64,000 nucleotides of DNA from Hypericum androsaemum (Eukaryota; Streptophyta; Magnoliopsida; Malpighiales; Hypericaceae): positions 4,588,001 to 4,652,000 of the forward strand of contig OZ023184.1 in assembly GCA_963995505.1 (NCBI GenBank), read 5' to 3'. Made by a program: the position numbers and the translations under genes. Below are positions 22,977 through 36,500 of this stretch, piece by piece (positions within the stretch are counted from its first letter, which is position 1; each line of letters opens with the position of its first letter). The notes beneath the pieces were generated by a model, which worked only from the letters and a program-made list of their open reading frames with translations, had not been told where the DNA came from and did no database searches.

Positions 22977-25576
22977 GCACCTGTGTAGCATTTAATGTCT
23001 CGCATCCTCCGGAGTACAAAGCGTTTGCGACAGCTAAATTATGTACAGCTCTATTCCTTGGAAATAATGGACACTTTCCTTCAGGGGTTTTGCTCATCTC
23101 TTTGTGGTAACTTGAATGTGTGGTGCCTGCCTTTGGTTGTTTCCTTGATAATGTAATCTTGTTAAAAGCAGGAATGTATCATATATTCTTAGCTTATGTA
23201 TATGCTTACCGGATCTTGTGACTTGGTGTGACATAAGATGAACTACCATCTGAATACATCATTTCTATTCGAGACCGATTTTTTATAAGTAGAATTTGTT
23301 ACTTCTCCGAGCATGATCCGTTGTATTAAGATTCAAACTCGATATTTCTGTTTTCGGAGGATATTGTTCAATTTGATTTGGCATGTTCAAACCCTACACT
23401 ATTCTTTGTATTCCTTTTGTTTTTAATAATACTCATGCATATGATGTCATTGCCACAAATAAAATATCAAAATATTACCGATTGGATCTTAATTTATTAA
23501 AATAATTGTTTTTTGGTTGAGATTAAAATAATTATTTAAATGTTAAAATGTGTGAAACGTTTTTCTATTTTCCCATTTGCGCCTTACTTGCAAATCTTTC
23601 TCGCGCTTTTTTTGGAAGGGGATACGATTGACAAAACAGAACAAGGCACCTTCCTTCTTTAAGCTGTGAATGGAGAGATATTATAAATAATTAATATCTA
23701 ATGAATTGGTTAATCTAAATTTAAGTTAGATATTTTTAAAATGTGCCAAAAAAATTTAGACAGATGTTTTACGTTATTATTGCGGTGCCGCTCTTGGTGT
23801 GATAGTGAGAGGGTAAGAGCATTAGAGGTTATCCGCGTGAACCATCTGGTTTTGGATTGAGTATGAACAATATAAAAATTGTTTCCACAGATGAGATTTC
23901 GTTTGAACTATCAAATTTTATTAAAAATCGTGTCTACAGATCTGATATTTATTAAAAATTGTGTCTATAACTAAAATTAATTGATTCATTCCAGTGGGAC
24001 AAATCCCAAATAATCCAACCCTGAACCATCCGCCAGTAAACGCGTCACGTAGTGCATGACATTCCGTATCAGCCGGACCGCTTCGACCCTGAAGTGGCGA
24101 CCAATAACGCATCGTACTATGTAGTCTACAGCTCATTTTGACCAACGAACATAAATTCGAGCATGACATGAGTAAAAATTAGTCTATTAATTTTTAATTC
24201 AAATATTTTTCTCAAACTATAATATTTATTTATATTAATTAATCTAACTGCTAAATTGTGGGTTCGGTTTCTTTCCATATGCCTATGGAAATATTTAATG
24301 AAAAATAGCACAGCAAAACAATATAGGACTATTTCAATACAGTTGGTATATTTACGACATGTTAGATCTAAAATCTCACATTAAAGGAACAGAATCTTTT
24401 ATAATTTGATTCGAGTTAATTTATCATAAAATTATATAAGTCCAAATCTAAGACGAGCCGAAAAAAAAATCAGTCATTTATTGGCATGGTCCGGCCATAC
24501 CATTTCATATCAGAATCAAAAAAAGAAAATCTAAAATTATGGCTTCCATCTCCCGAGAGGCTGTGCCAAGCACAAGTACAGACAAGAACCGAATCGTTAA
24601 TGCGGATCTTATTTAATGACAAATTTCTTTACGAATTCGGGAAGTCAACGGCTAGTGCCTCCTCCATTATTTGACTATATGCCATTTCCAAGATGAAACA
24701 TACCAATTATCTTGGCCACTTTCCATCTATATAATGTGGTAGCTGTTCCACATGTGTTTTGGCATAGCGTAGATATAAACAGAAAACCAGCGTGATATGC
24801 ATTTTCTTTTCTATTCAAAAAACTCGAATTTGATATATTATTTCAAAAAATTTAACTCTTTCTAAATCCACTTATACAAAGATAATTCTTACTATAATTA
24901 ATTCTTTCTTTTTATTGTAAGATTTTATAAAATTAAAATTTTATCTTGAATTCTTGACGTTGTATATCGCTATAACTTTATTTCTATTATATAGTCTTTA
25001 AATAAGAAGATATGCATAAAAGTTTGGTGGCTTAGATAGACTTTGGCTTTAGTCATAATGAGCATAGTTGCATATGGAAAGATTTAGGTTAGAAGTGTAA
25101 TGAAATTTGTATCAATGTATCTTCAAGTACTATAAAAATGATCATCTCGATATGTAGATATAAGTCTTTTAATTAAACGATATATATCGTGTATTATCTC
25201 TCTTATATCGATTATTATTTATTTGTCATGAGTGTTGTAAACATTCATCTTTACATCTATATGCTCCAGGTGCCCCAATCTAATGGTGACTAATTCTTAT
25301 CTAACCTAGCAAATACTTTTTTTTGTGTGGTGATATCCAACCTTGCAAATACTAACGCCGAATAGATAGATCTGAGAATGAAGGTGTCCAGATTTCATCG
25401 CTTTTAACATAAGAAAGTGATACTATACGGACTGTAAATGCAACCTGCGTATTTATTATCAGAGAATTCTATAATCTCCGACTTTTTAAATAAATGTAAA
25501 TCCTAGTCAATAGAATCTCGATCATCTGTTCATTTACATGTAATTTCCATCTCTTGGACCCTTTTAGTGTTTTTTT
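22977..25576. other. AT-rich intergenic region
   Basis: No gene supported. A GC-richer patch at about 23990-24125 stands out from the AT-rich surroundings and lies beside repeated phrases (ATTAAAAATCGTGTCTACAGA / ATTAAAAATTGTGTCTATA, 23917-23970). It could be part of a small dispersed element, but no terminal repeats were found. Confidence 0.4.
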
Positions 25577-26551
25577 TTACCTGAACAAAAGAAATAATCC
25601 AGTCGAAGCAAAAAGAAGGACGCCAAACGCGACGCAGAGCATATCCAAAGCGCCTTCCTTCTTCAACTGCCTCTCTTTTCTCTCCCTCTTCATCTCTAAA
25701 AACTCCTCGTGCCGCCTCCTCCCTACTTCCCTCTCTTCCCTTCCCTTTATTCCCTTTTTACCCCCGAACGCCCCTTGCAAAATTACCAAACTGTCCCTCC
25801 CGTTCAAGAACATCCCGTCCAGGTCCTCCACCTGGAGACTCACCTCCCGCACGTGCATCGCGCCGCCCCGGCCCCCGCACGTGAGCAGGATCCCGCACTG
25901 CACCACCCCGCGGGGTCCCCCGACCACGCTCCCGAACCGCGCGTGGATCTCACCGCTCAGCCAGTGCCGCTGCACCGACACCGGCCGGTGGCCGGACAGG
26001 TTAACCACCCGCCTCCCGGCGGGATCGATGAGGATCCAGCTCAGCGTAAGATCCCCGGCGAGCTCCCGGCACCGGTCGTCGGTGTCCGGGTGGGGGATCG
26101 GCGTCCGACACGTGTCCTTCGGGTCCAGCATGTCGATCCTGAACGGCGAGCACCGGAACCAGGCGGAGACCGTCTCCGTCTCCACAACCTTGGTGAACAC
26201 GAGCTCGCCCTTGTAATATACGTCAACCGCCGAAATCAGCTCCGTCAGCTCGCCGCCGGGAAGGTTCACTGTCCGTGGCGGCGACGGCGAGGAAAGGAGC
26301 GGAAAAGAGGAGGAGAAAAAGGAGCGAGGGCCGCGGGGTAGGGAGGAGATGACCTGTTGGACACGTGGTGAGTCGGTGGACGGCCACGTGGAGCGGCAGA
26401 TGCTGGACCAGAGCGCCTCCTCGGACGCGAGGGAGTTGAGCTCCGAAGAGGCGCAGGAGGCCGAGACGAGAGCGGGCCCGTCCAGTCGGGTCAGTATGTG
26501 AGTCCGGACGACGTCCGGGTGGAGCTCCGATATTGAAGCGGTATCCGCCAT
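25577..26551 (-). CDS. F-box protein with C-terminal hydrophobic segment
   Basis: This is an uninterrupted frame of 324 residues, starting with ATG at 26551 and ending at 25577. The N-terminal F-box (about residues 5-52) reads ISELHPDVVRTHILTRLDG, then LVSASCASSELNSLA and EALWSSICR, the pattern that binds SKP1 in SCF ubiquitin ligases. The rest resembles the plant F-box group with Arabidopsis At2g36090/At2g27310 (recalled, not searched): FRIDMLDPKD, DLTLSWILIDP, RRVVNLSGHRPVSVQRHWLSG and HVREVSLQVEDLDG. Near the C-terminus a basic/acidic helix (REEREVGRRRHEEFLEMKRE) precedes a hydrophobic segment (MLCVAFGVLLFAS, about 304-323), which suggests membrane tail anchoring. Base composition is GC-rich compared with the flanks. 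The substrate is unknown. Confidence 0.9.
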   Translation of the reverse strand: MADTASISELHPDVVRTHILTRLDGPALVSASCASSELNSLASEEALWSSICRSTWPSTDSPRVQQVISSLPRGPRSFFSSSFPLLSSPSPPRTVNLPGGELTELISAVDVYYKGELVFTKVVETETVSAWFRCSPFRIDMLDPKDTCRTPIPHPDTDDRCRELAGDLTLSWILIDPAGRRVVNLSGHRPVSVQRHWLSGEIHARFGSVVGGPRGVVQCGILLTCGGRGGAMHVREVSLQVEDLDGMFLNGRDSLVILQGAFGGKKGIKGREEREVGRRRHEEFLEMKRERKERQLKKEGALDMLCVAFGVLLFASTGLFLLFR

Positions 26552-26628
26552 CGGGTGATCGGTCGTTCGTCAACTTCCGTTTTTCTCTTCCTTCTGGGCT
26601 TGGGAGCTTTCGTGCACTTTGGGCGGGG

Positions 26629-26636
26629 TTTATATA
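26629..26636 (-). promoter_or_regulatory. TATA box of the F-box gene
   Basis: TATATAAA on the minus strand lies about 80 bases before the start codon, a normal spacing for a plant promoter with a short leader. Confidence 0.6.
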
Positions 26637-29154
26637 GGAAGTTTGATTGTGGAAGGTGGGTTTGGTAAGTGGGCAGGATGTTGGGGATTATTTACGGGGC
26701 TTGCCATTAGTGCTGACTAGGGAATGTGTGCATGTGTGGGAATAGGTCAGGACGTTTCTTTGCCGTGATTCTTGGTCTGCTTACGGACAAGGTTGAGGTC
26801 TTCATTCGGTTTCTTTTCTTCATAATATTGGGAGCTTCATTGTATAATTAATTTTTGCCGTCTGTTCGGGTTTTTAAAATTTCCACTTTTCGTTTTGTTG
26901 TGCATGTTTTCTATGACAATAATATCTAGAGTAAAACAATTTATTTTTCAAAAATATTGCTTGTAAATAGTACACTTATATTTTGACTCGATATATTTTT
27001 AAAATGTTCAACTCTCTTATCACTTTGATTTAGGGTTGTTATTTATTTTGTTCTTTCTTTAAGACTTTGCAACGACGAAGTTACCATTATAGTAACGGAA
27101 TTGGAAGACTAACAGATGAAGTAATTGGTTATTGATTAGGTTAATATGTATGACCAGTAATATTAGATGGATCACTCCGTAATTAATTGTCCAGATTAAC
27201 TAAAAATATCAAATTTAAATTATGGTAACGCTATTGTGTTAAAACTGTAAAATTGTGTCCCTTTTTATAGTATGATTAACCTAGACTCCTAATTTGATGT
27301 ACAAGAGTTTTCCTCTATATAAAGGCATGTTACCCAAAGATTTTGTATTGGTTTTGTGGCTCGAAAATTCATCAATAAAAGTTTACCTTTCTTCCGGTGC
27401 ATATAAGTATTATGTCGAACCACGTTATCTCCTGTGTCTGTGTTCTTTGCGCGTTTTATTCTCTTGGTTGCTGAATTTCTAACATTTAATTTAACATACT
27501 TCGTTTGTAGTTGCAATAATAGTTAGGAATATTTTTTTTGTCAGAAGATTGTGAAAGTGTTTTTGAAGAGACCAGTGGTTAGAGATTGTGGGTTCTTTTC
27601 TGGTGCATTTTTTAAATTAGTTTTATTGTATTAAAATTTTAAAGAGATCGGTGGCCGCGAGATTGCCAGTTATTATTTCTACTTACAATATTAATAAAAT
27701 TTATACTTAAAAAAATTAAGAGGATCTTAAATTGCTGGATAATCTCTATATTTGTTCGAGTAGACTTAATTAATTCTTGTCAGATGTTCACTGAATTCTA
27801 GACGGTCTTCAAATATCAATACCTTTGTTTTAGATATATCTTGAATTAAACTGTCTCCTTAAATACATCATTGATACCTTCAGAATTAACTAATTAACTG
27901 CAGGCCAGTTTGTATATAAAAAACATTAATGCTTTGTAATTGGGCTTAAGTGGACAAGATGGAGTAGTCGCTATCATTTACTCGTGAGAAGTGTTGAATT
28001 GTTGTTGCGGCTTAATTTTATTTCAAAGTGTACATATTCTTTTAGGAATAAGTATATATAGAATTAGTTGCTTCACGTAATCTCTCTTTTGTCTACTGAA
28101 TTAGGTTAAAGGTCAATTCTGAGCGAGGGTCCTTATCCATTTTGCTATACTGGCTCAAACAACAGACAATCGGATATTTTAAAAATAGGTAAGGAACAAG
28201 TTATCCTTGACAATTTGATCCACCACGTACTCCACGCGAAAACATTAATTGTATGATCCATCATAAAATTATCATCATTGTGAATATTAAATCATAATTG
28301 TGAATAAATCACTATAGGCTCACACACACATATATATATATATATATCCTCTGTGGAAATCATCAAGCAAAAATTGTTAATGATAAATTTGAAACTTTAA
28401 GGAGACTTTTTTGTTGATGAGTTTTGGTTGTTTGCCTTAAAACAACTTAGCATTAGACAATTGTACTCAAGATCGAAATGATACAACAAAAATCTATTTT
28501 ATTTATAAAAAATGATACCATGTGATAGCATTGTTTGTATTTTACATTTAATATCCTGTATTCTCTTTTATTCATTTGGTCATTTAATAAATCACCAAGT
28601 GATTATTTGAATACTAGACGATTTTAAGACCATAAAAGAAGTACCCTAAAAATTACCCGGTCAATTTGAACAAATGGGTTATTCTTTTAGGATCCATTGC
28701 ATTATTATTGTAACTTTGGTCGTCGAATGACGCTCTTCTCTATCGTTTGCATTAGGAAAGTGATGTGATCCTCGAGTATGGACGGGACGACGCCGGCGGT
28801 TCATGTGACGGCAACTTTCCTGTTTTTTAATAGCAACTTGACGATGACGACCCTTCATAATAATCTTTTGAGAGTCCTTTCATAATAATCTAGTGCACAG
28901 GAAACTGATCTTTTGTCGGTGGCAAATTTTTTAAATTATATTTGATACATCGGTGGTTGAATTGGTGTCTCTCCTGAGTGAGAAACCCAAAAGGGATTAC
29001 TGGGACTGATGCATGCAACTTGCCAACCACGACTTTTATATTTTTCTTCGGAAAAGTTAAGCTAGTACTTCATTAGGTTAGGTAAAAAAATCGCACAAGA
29101 GGAGTTCTCTAAGGTCATTAGGAGGATTACAAACTATGTATATCCTCTAAGTCA
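26637..29154. other. AT-rich intergenic region
   Basis: No gene or element with both ends was recognised. It includes the CA/TA microsatellite listed separately and a GC-richer patch near 28770-28860 with no coding signal. Confidence 0.4.
28321..28347. repeat. (CA)n(TA)n microsatellite
   Basis: An ACACACACA run passes directly into about nine TA repeats. It is a simple repeat, likely polymorphic. Confidence 0.9.
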
Positions 29155-29530
29155 AAAAGGGAAATTAATTGCCTTGGCTAATCAATCGGCAACGCCATTA
29201 GTTCTCCTACGGATGTATATTGACTTACACATGAATAAACACAAAATATTAGCTTGGATTTCAAGTATTTGAAGCTCTGAATTCCAATCAAAATCTGTGG
29301 AACCATTGGCGAGGAAGTCCACACAATCCGAGTCCATCAAAGATTTGGTGAGATGGTGGTGATGTTTCACCATTGACACAGCTTCTCCAATGGACGTTAT
29401 TCAGCTCCAATAGCTGATTGATGAACTTCGGCTCTTGCGTTGGCCGCAATGACCTTGCCAAGGTGATCTCTGGCAATGACAGCAATTCTAGCACGTTGAG
29501 CAGGTGAAGTCCAAGATGTATCCACGACTT
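29155..29530 (-). pseudogene. RNase H domain fragment (RVT_3 type, LINE-derived)
   Basis: On the minus strand the start reads WTSPAQRARIAVIARDHLGK, the first beta strands of the plant non-LTR RNase H fold. The end reads SIYIRRRTNGVAD, a stop codon, then LAKAIN. The family consensus there is N-VAD-LAKA with Trp at the position of the stop (TGG to TGA). Between them are a frame change and MDSDCVDFLANGSTDFDW, matching the conserved acidic SDC region. No RT domain or poly-A tail was found nearby. It is a dead fragment of a LINE or of a domesticated relative. Confidence 0.75.
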
Positions 29531-32500
29531 TTATATTAAACATTGAAAATTAGTAAGTAAATGGATATCGGATTGATTTTGTTGGTCGAAATTATTATGT
29601 AGAATCTGTTGGATTATTTGGTGGAACGCGGCAGAAATTGATCTGAATTGTGCGGAGGTACAATTTTTTTAAGAATTGATTTCATCGATGGTGATACTTT
29701 ATTAGGATTAAATAAACTCTTCTAAATATTAACTTAGGTAGTCTAAAACTTTTTTTGGTAAGTCATTAATCTATAACGAATAATAACAAATTTTATAACA
29801 ACTCAGAAATGGAAAAATAGAGGAGCAAAAGTGTCTAAGAATTGATGTATTTACAAATGAAGGATAACTTTATTATATAGTAGAAATATCAAAATGGAAA
29901 AATAAATATGGGGCATATAACTTAATTATGTAATTAATAATATTAGTAATTAAATCATGCAATAAATTTGGATTGGTATGAATTTTAAAATAAATGATAA
30001 ATATTACAAATTTTAGAAATAATAGAGATTAATCCTCAAATAAATATCATTAATAATTTGAGTTTTTAACGTAGGTTGTTACAATTTTGTAACATCTCAT
30101 ATTAATTCATCTAATCATTTAAGCTCATTTAAGCTCCCTATCATACCATTTGCACATTCAATTTCCAAACTATTGTTCTCTTTTTTACTCCATTTTTCCA
30201 ACGGAATGTGAAAATTTTAAAAATTTAATAGATCAAAGAATCATATTTGAATTGAACATCATATTAGAATTTTTGTTATCAAACTTAAACAACAAATTTT
30301 ATTTTTAATTCCTCGACTATCCGACATGTATGATCAACATGAGATAGCTATAGTGGTGTCAAGTTCTCCCTTGATCTGTTGACTAGGGGAATCCCTCTCC
30401 TTACTACTCAGGAAGTGGATTAGCGGGAGGTAATTGGTAGGAAATGATGTTGTACTTTACTTTTCTTTTATTAATGTAGTTTTCTTTTCCGCCAAATTTT
30501 TTTTTTTGAATTAGAAATATCTAATGACAAGATATGGCTAGATAGATAGAATAGTGAGAAACCAATAAATAGTCAAGTAGTAAAAAGGATGTTCTAGTCT
30601 AATAAAAAAACTCGAGTTAAAAAACTTAGAAACATATCTGATAAAATAACTTTAGTACTATTTAAAAATTTTATCAATTTGAACTTAAATTATTTGCATG
30701 CAGTATATAGGTATTAAATTTTGTTATAAAATTCCCCAAAAAAAAGTTTTGTTATAAAATAGAAGATTGAGATTTATCGACTTCTGGTCAAATACCGGCG
30801 GATCTTAGAAAGCGGTGAATCTAGTGGTTTTGACGCGAGTGCGGTGCTCTATTAGCTGTGTTCAATCAAGATGGCTGCTACTTGTGCAACTTATTCCTTA
30901 TAATTTGAATTAGTACCGGCTAGTGGAGAAAAGCTGATCATAGAAGAAAAATTTCCATGAAGAATATGAAGACGAAAGTATTCACTTTTTAATCATTAAA
31001 AGTATCAGAAACTTATAAATTTTTTAACATTTTTTTGTCATTAATCAAAAATCAAGTTCGAAGATTGAAGATAACTCAATTATTCAACAATTTAAATATA
31101 TTTTTATTCAAAAAAATCCCATGATATTACAGAACGAATGCGAATGCGTTTATTTGATAATAATTATAGTACGGTCTTTTAATTTTATTTGGTCAAAAGT
31201 CGCAGTGCTTAGTTTTAGTTTGAAATAAATCTGAAAAGCACAATGAACACGTGCGTATGCACACTATAAAGTCTAGATTTGACTAAATATATATAAACCT
31301 CCTAAAACTAACCATATTAATAAATAAAAAAAGTTTTGTACTTAAATCTAGAAAAAAATATTGTCGGTTAAACTGGTCTTTCATTTTTTATTATTTTTGA
31401 AATAGCAACCTAGCCAATTTTATTATGATCAAAGGAAAAAACAAAAGAAAAAAATTACATAAATTCTAAATCCACTAGCTAACCTGAATGCAGGGTTATG
31501 GAGTCTCATAGGATACTAGACATAATATGTCTCACGAGTCACAAGCATTCGTTTTTCTGTCTGACTACTCTTTCTCTGCTAAATTACTTCATTTTTATTC
31601 CGAAAGTATCGACATTGCTCGAATAGCAACCACATCTGTGGAGTCTAAAACGTCAAACTCATTCGTATGCGACCCAACCAGAAGCTAGCTCCTTCGCGAC
31701 TATTAATTGTTGCAAGATAAATATGGATAACCATATAAGAAAGCGAGAGTTTGCAAATGATGGTTCATATTTTCAAAATGTACCTTTTTTTTCCCTTCGA
31801 AACAAGAACCATCGGCTAATATATATAAAAAATTTCCTTATAAAATTCGGGTTTCGAAACTACTGATTATACTGAAATAATCATCAAAATGCTTGGCTGT
31901 TGTTCACAATTGGAAAGTGCCGCATAAATGAGTCCGTGCAGCTTCCTGTTTTCAACCTTCATTGGACCGAGCTACAACCAACGCTTTCTAGAATGGGCCT
32001 TTGGGCCGTTGTTTAGCCGGGAACAATTAAAAGCCTGTACCACACTTTCTTTTTTTATTTATTAAAGAAACATTAGCCTCTCTCACTAGCGTCAGCTACC
32101 AGCCTAACATATTCTTCTTCTATTTTAAAAATGTTACCTAACCAAAAAATTTGAATTTAGTTTAAAAAATTGTGTACTTAATTTTTACAAATATAAAAAA
32201 TATTATCGAAAGAAATTACCTCTTAAATAAAGAGGTAGCTTTGAATTTATGAAAGAAAAAGGTAAGCTAACGTAAATTTTTGTTTGACCGGAAGCGGAGG
32301 AGACCTATGGTTTTAACGGACATATTTTTCCCTATGATTTTAGACACTATTACTCAATTCGTGACGATTATAACTTGAAAATAGCTCACAATTTTTTTCT
32401 ATCTTTGATAAGAAAAAAGTTGGGTAATACTCTACACAATTACCACAAAATATACATTCGAATCAGTAGCCGAGAAAGCAATTTCTTTTTTATTCAAAGC

Positions 32501-33521
32501 TTTGCATTTCCGATCAATAATGGAGATATATACAGGACATAAACGCTCTTCTAACCACGCGATAACTTTATGGTGCAATACATGTGCATTGTATGCGAAA
32601 AAATCAATATAATTTACCTTATTTATATTCTATTCTATTATTTTATTTAGTAAAACTTTAATTTACTCAACATATTGCTTTTATTTTTTGTAAGGAATAA
32701 TATGATGTTAACAATAATTAGCTAGATTAACTATTGAAAAAAATTGTTGTAGTTTAATAAAGATATCTTCAACCTACCAAAAAAAATAAAGATATCTTCA
32801 ATTTGAGTATTTAAAAATACAACAAAAAATTTAATATTTGTTAAAAAAAATTATTATCTTCCGAATATCATATCAACCAAACTTTGAATTAATGAATCCA
32901 ACGAATTTTTTTTACTCAACTTAACTATTTTTAACGAGACCGTAACTACAAGAACTACAAGAAATGTACGTATCATCCACGGACGTTTATAATTACTTAT
33001 TTTTGGTGAAATAAAACTTACTTATCAAAAACCTACCCATACGAGATAGCTTTTAGTTTAGCTGATGTAAGAGAGAGGTATAAACAAAATGTAATTATTA
33101 GTGTAAAATTTTACTTCAAAAATTACCATCCATCCGGTCGACGTACCGTTTTGGGGCGGGGCCTCGCCCGCCTCTCTCACTCGTGGGCCCGTCTCCTCAT
33201 TTTTCACCACAAAGGGAAATTTAAAAAAAAATAAAGAAATCATCGAAGCGGAAAAATAAAATCCTCCTATGCGATAGTAGCTCGTTTCTCCACGTAAACG
33301 GATAAATCCTCTCCCCTACTTCTCCCTCGCCACGTCACCTTCCCTCCCTCGCGCCCACACAGACTTCTCTTCCAAGTATAACCAGAAGCGAGGGAAAGAG
33401 AAGCTCCTTCACATTTTTTCCCCTTCTACGCTCGCTTCCTCATCCCGCGTAATTGTTTCAACTAATTTTCATTTTGGAAGAAGTACGATCGTTTCTTGGA
33501 TTGGGAGGAGCTCTAATTTCT
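29531..33521. other. AT-rich intergenic region and LETM1-like promoter
   Basis: About 4 kb with no supported gene. The last 230 bases (33290 onward) are pyrimidine-rich (CCCTCC, TCTTCC repeats), as expected for a 5' UTR of the gene starting at 33522. Short repeated phrases (AAAGATATCTTCAA, twice at 32759-32802) are present. Nothing else was recognised. Confidence 0.4.
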
Positions 33522-36500
33522 ATGGCTATTAAGTTGCATAATCACGCCTTCTTGCCTCCGAGGTCGGTATTATTAGTAATCTCTCTCTAACTTAATCTTT
33601 TCTCTCTTTTTTCTTAATTAAAAAAAATTGTTATTAATTGATAAAAGAAGGGGAACGGAAAAGAAAAGCGGTTGAGAAGCGGCGTCGTTTTTCCGCGATT
33701 TGCTTTTTAATTGTTTAGGCTCGCTCTTCTACAGCTACTCGAGCCCGCGGTGGTGGCGGAACTCGGAGTATGTACTGACTAATTGGGGGAATTCGAGGAC
33801 GCGATGCCTCGAGAGGAGGCAGGCTTGCGGTTACGGTTACGCGCCGGCAGCGGCGGCGGCGGCGGCGTGGAAGAAGCCGCATTCTGTATTTGCTCGTCGT
33901 CGGGGGAGGAGGTTAGGGCATTTGCTTCCTCTTGTGTCTGCCGATGATGAGATTACAGTTAATGGTAGCTCCACTGCGAGCACCAGCAGTCGCGTGGTGG
34001 AGGAGAGGAAAGCCAAGCTTGAACAGTCTTTGAAAGGCGAGGATCTCGGAGATAGGCTTGTTCAGTCTATTCATGATGCGGCTAGGGTTTTTGAGTTGGC
34101 GGTGAAACAGCGGCCTGGTGCATCGTCCTTGGCTTGGTTCTCGACGGCCTGGCTGGGGATAGACCGTAATGCGTGGGTGAAGACGCTGTCATATCAGGTG
34201 ATATGCTCTTGAGCTTTCGTTGAGTGAGATTTTGTTGATAACTTTGGTTGGTGGTTAACCTTGATGTAAGTGGAGCCTGATGGGACCCATTCCCAGGTGT
34301 GCACTTCATAATCTCGGGCTTTAATCAGATTTTGTGTCAATGAGAGGTTTTCCTTTTTGAAAGTTTTGATTGTTCTGGAGAACGTGGCTTGACCTTTTGA
34401 TGATTTGTGAACTTGTTAGGCTGCTGTATATTCACTGCTGCAAGCGGCAACAGAAATCGCATCCCGAGGTGATGCAAGAGACAGAGATGTAAATATATTT
34501 GTCCAGAGAAGGTGCAATGCAACATTCATTCTTGGCTGTTCTTTTCCATAAAGCTGATTGACATTGCAAGCTATCTAAAATCTTGCTGAGCTATTTGGAG
34601 GCAGAGATGCCGGAAAGATAGGGTGTTAGTGCATGCTATTTATGTTAGCATTGTTCCTTCATATTATTTTGTGAATCTTTCAAATGCTTCTGAAGTTTTT
34701 TTAACCTCTTAATATTCTCCACATGACAATCTATTTTGAATTTCCGCTTTTTAACTATCCAGTGTCCTAACTTCATTTTGGCCTCTCATTTTGTGACACA
34801 GTTTGTTACGCCAATCTGCTCCACTTGAGAGCTTAATCAGGGATGAACTCTCTGCCAAACAGCCTGATACTTGCCAATGGTTCTGGTCTGAGCAGGTTCC
34901 TCTGGTAGTTGCATCTTTTATTACTCACTTAGAGAACGACTCACGCTTTTCTGCTGCCACAGCTGTGTATGCTTCTACATCCTTGTAGCTTTCACATAAT
35001 TTCTGATCCTTTCAGATGACATTGGTTGACTTTCTAAACTTGCTCTCATTATCTGTCAGGCTGGTGCAACGCGTGTCACCGGGATTTGGCAGTAAATGTG
35101 ATATTTCACTTCTGTTACTTTCACTGGCTTGTATAGCAGCCATTACAAAACTTGGCCCCACCAAAGTTTCTTGCCCGCAATTCTTTCCCACAATTTCTGA
35201 AGAAACTGGGAGACAAATGGACATGCTTGTAGATTTCATTCCAATAAGTCAAGCATACTACTCAATAAAGAGTATTGGTCTAAGACGAGAGTTTCTAATT
35301 CATTTTGGGCCTCGAGCTACTTCATGCCGGTTGAAAAGCGATTGTGGTTCAGATGAGATCATCTTCTGGGTTAATCTTGCGCAGAATCAGCTGCAACAGG
35401 CAATAAATAGGGAAAGAATATGGTCAAAATTAACTACATTGGAAAGTATTGAGGTTTGTTCTTGAAAGCATACAAGTTCAGCTTTGTTGCAAGTCCTCTG
35501 CTCTTTTTTACGTTGTGCTCCTTTCTTCAAATTATCTTTTAAGGGATTGCTCGCTCTCTTAGATACATGTAAATTTTCCTTGATCTTTTCTATTATTGGA
35601 ATTTAGCTCCATTTGGGCATTTCTATTCTTCCATTTTAGATTTTGCTCCATTTTGACCTTTCAGCTCCTACTTGGATATTCTGATTCCATCAGCTGGAAT
35701 GTGGTGTCTTAGATGGTTTTGTTTTCGTCTTCTTGATAGATTCATTGTAGGATATCATATGGGTACTATTTAGCAAATTTATGCTAATCATATGCCAGAA
35801 GAAAAGGCATATACACTGGAGTGATTATCATGGTAGTTGAAAATGAACTTGCCTTGTTGCAGGTTTTGGAGAAGGACTTGGCTATATTCGGGTTCTTCAT
35901 TGCTTTAGGGAGAAGCACGCAGTCTTTTTTGTCTGCTAATGGATTTGCTGTTATTGATCCTATTGAAGGCTATATAAGGTAGCACCATGAACTTCAATCA
36001 ATATTTCCGAAGAACATTTGCATGAAGTTGGGTCTACATTACTTGGTCTTTTATTTATGGGTCATGTCTATTACAGGTACCTTATTGGGGGGAGTGTGCT
36101 GCACTACCCTCAGCTTTCAGCGATAAGCTCTTATCAGTTATTTGTTGAGGTGGGCATCCATCTTATCATGCTTCTAGAACCAATCTACGGGTATGCAGAA
36201 ATGATTGTTTTCCACTTATGGTTAAAATGTTTGGTAGTGTTCTGTAGGTAGTCTGTGAAGAGCTGGACTGGCTTCCTTTCTATCCAGGCAGCAATAGCCT
36301 TGACAGCCAACACCAATCTCATGGCCGTCGGAAGGAGCAACAAGGTCCTCCAAATGCTGAAGCTATCCCCATACTGATTGATGTCTGTTCTCATTGGATT
36401 CAGAGCTTTATCAAGTACAGTAAGTGGTTGGAAGACCCTTCTAACATTAAGGCGGCAAGGTTCCTTTCACAAGGGTAATTGAGCATATTCTTTTCTAATT

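Noticed and set aside
25554..26341. Plus-strand frames of 220 and 210 codons opposite the F-box gene
   Set aside because: They are shadows of the GC-rich F-box coding sequence, whose minus-strand frame has real domain similarity.
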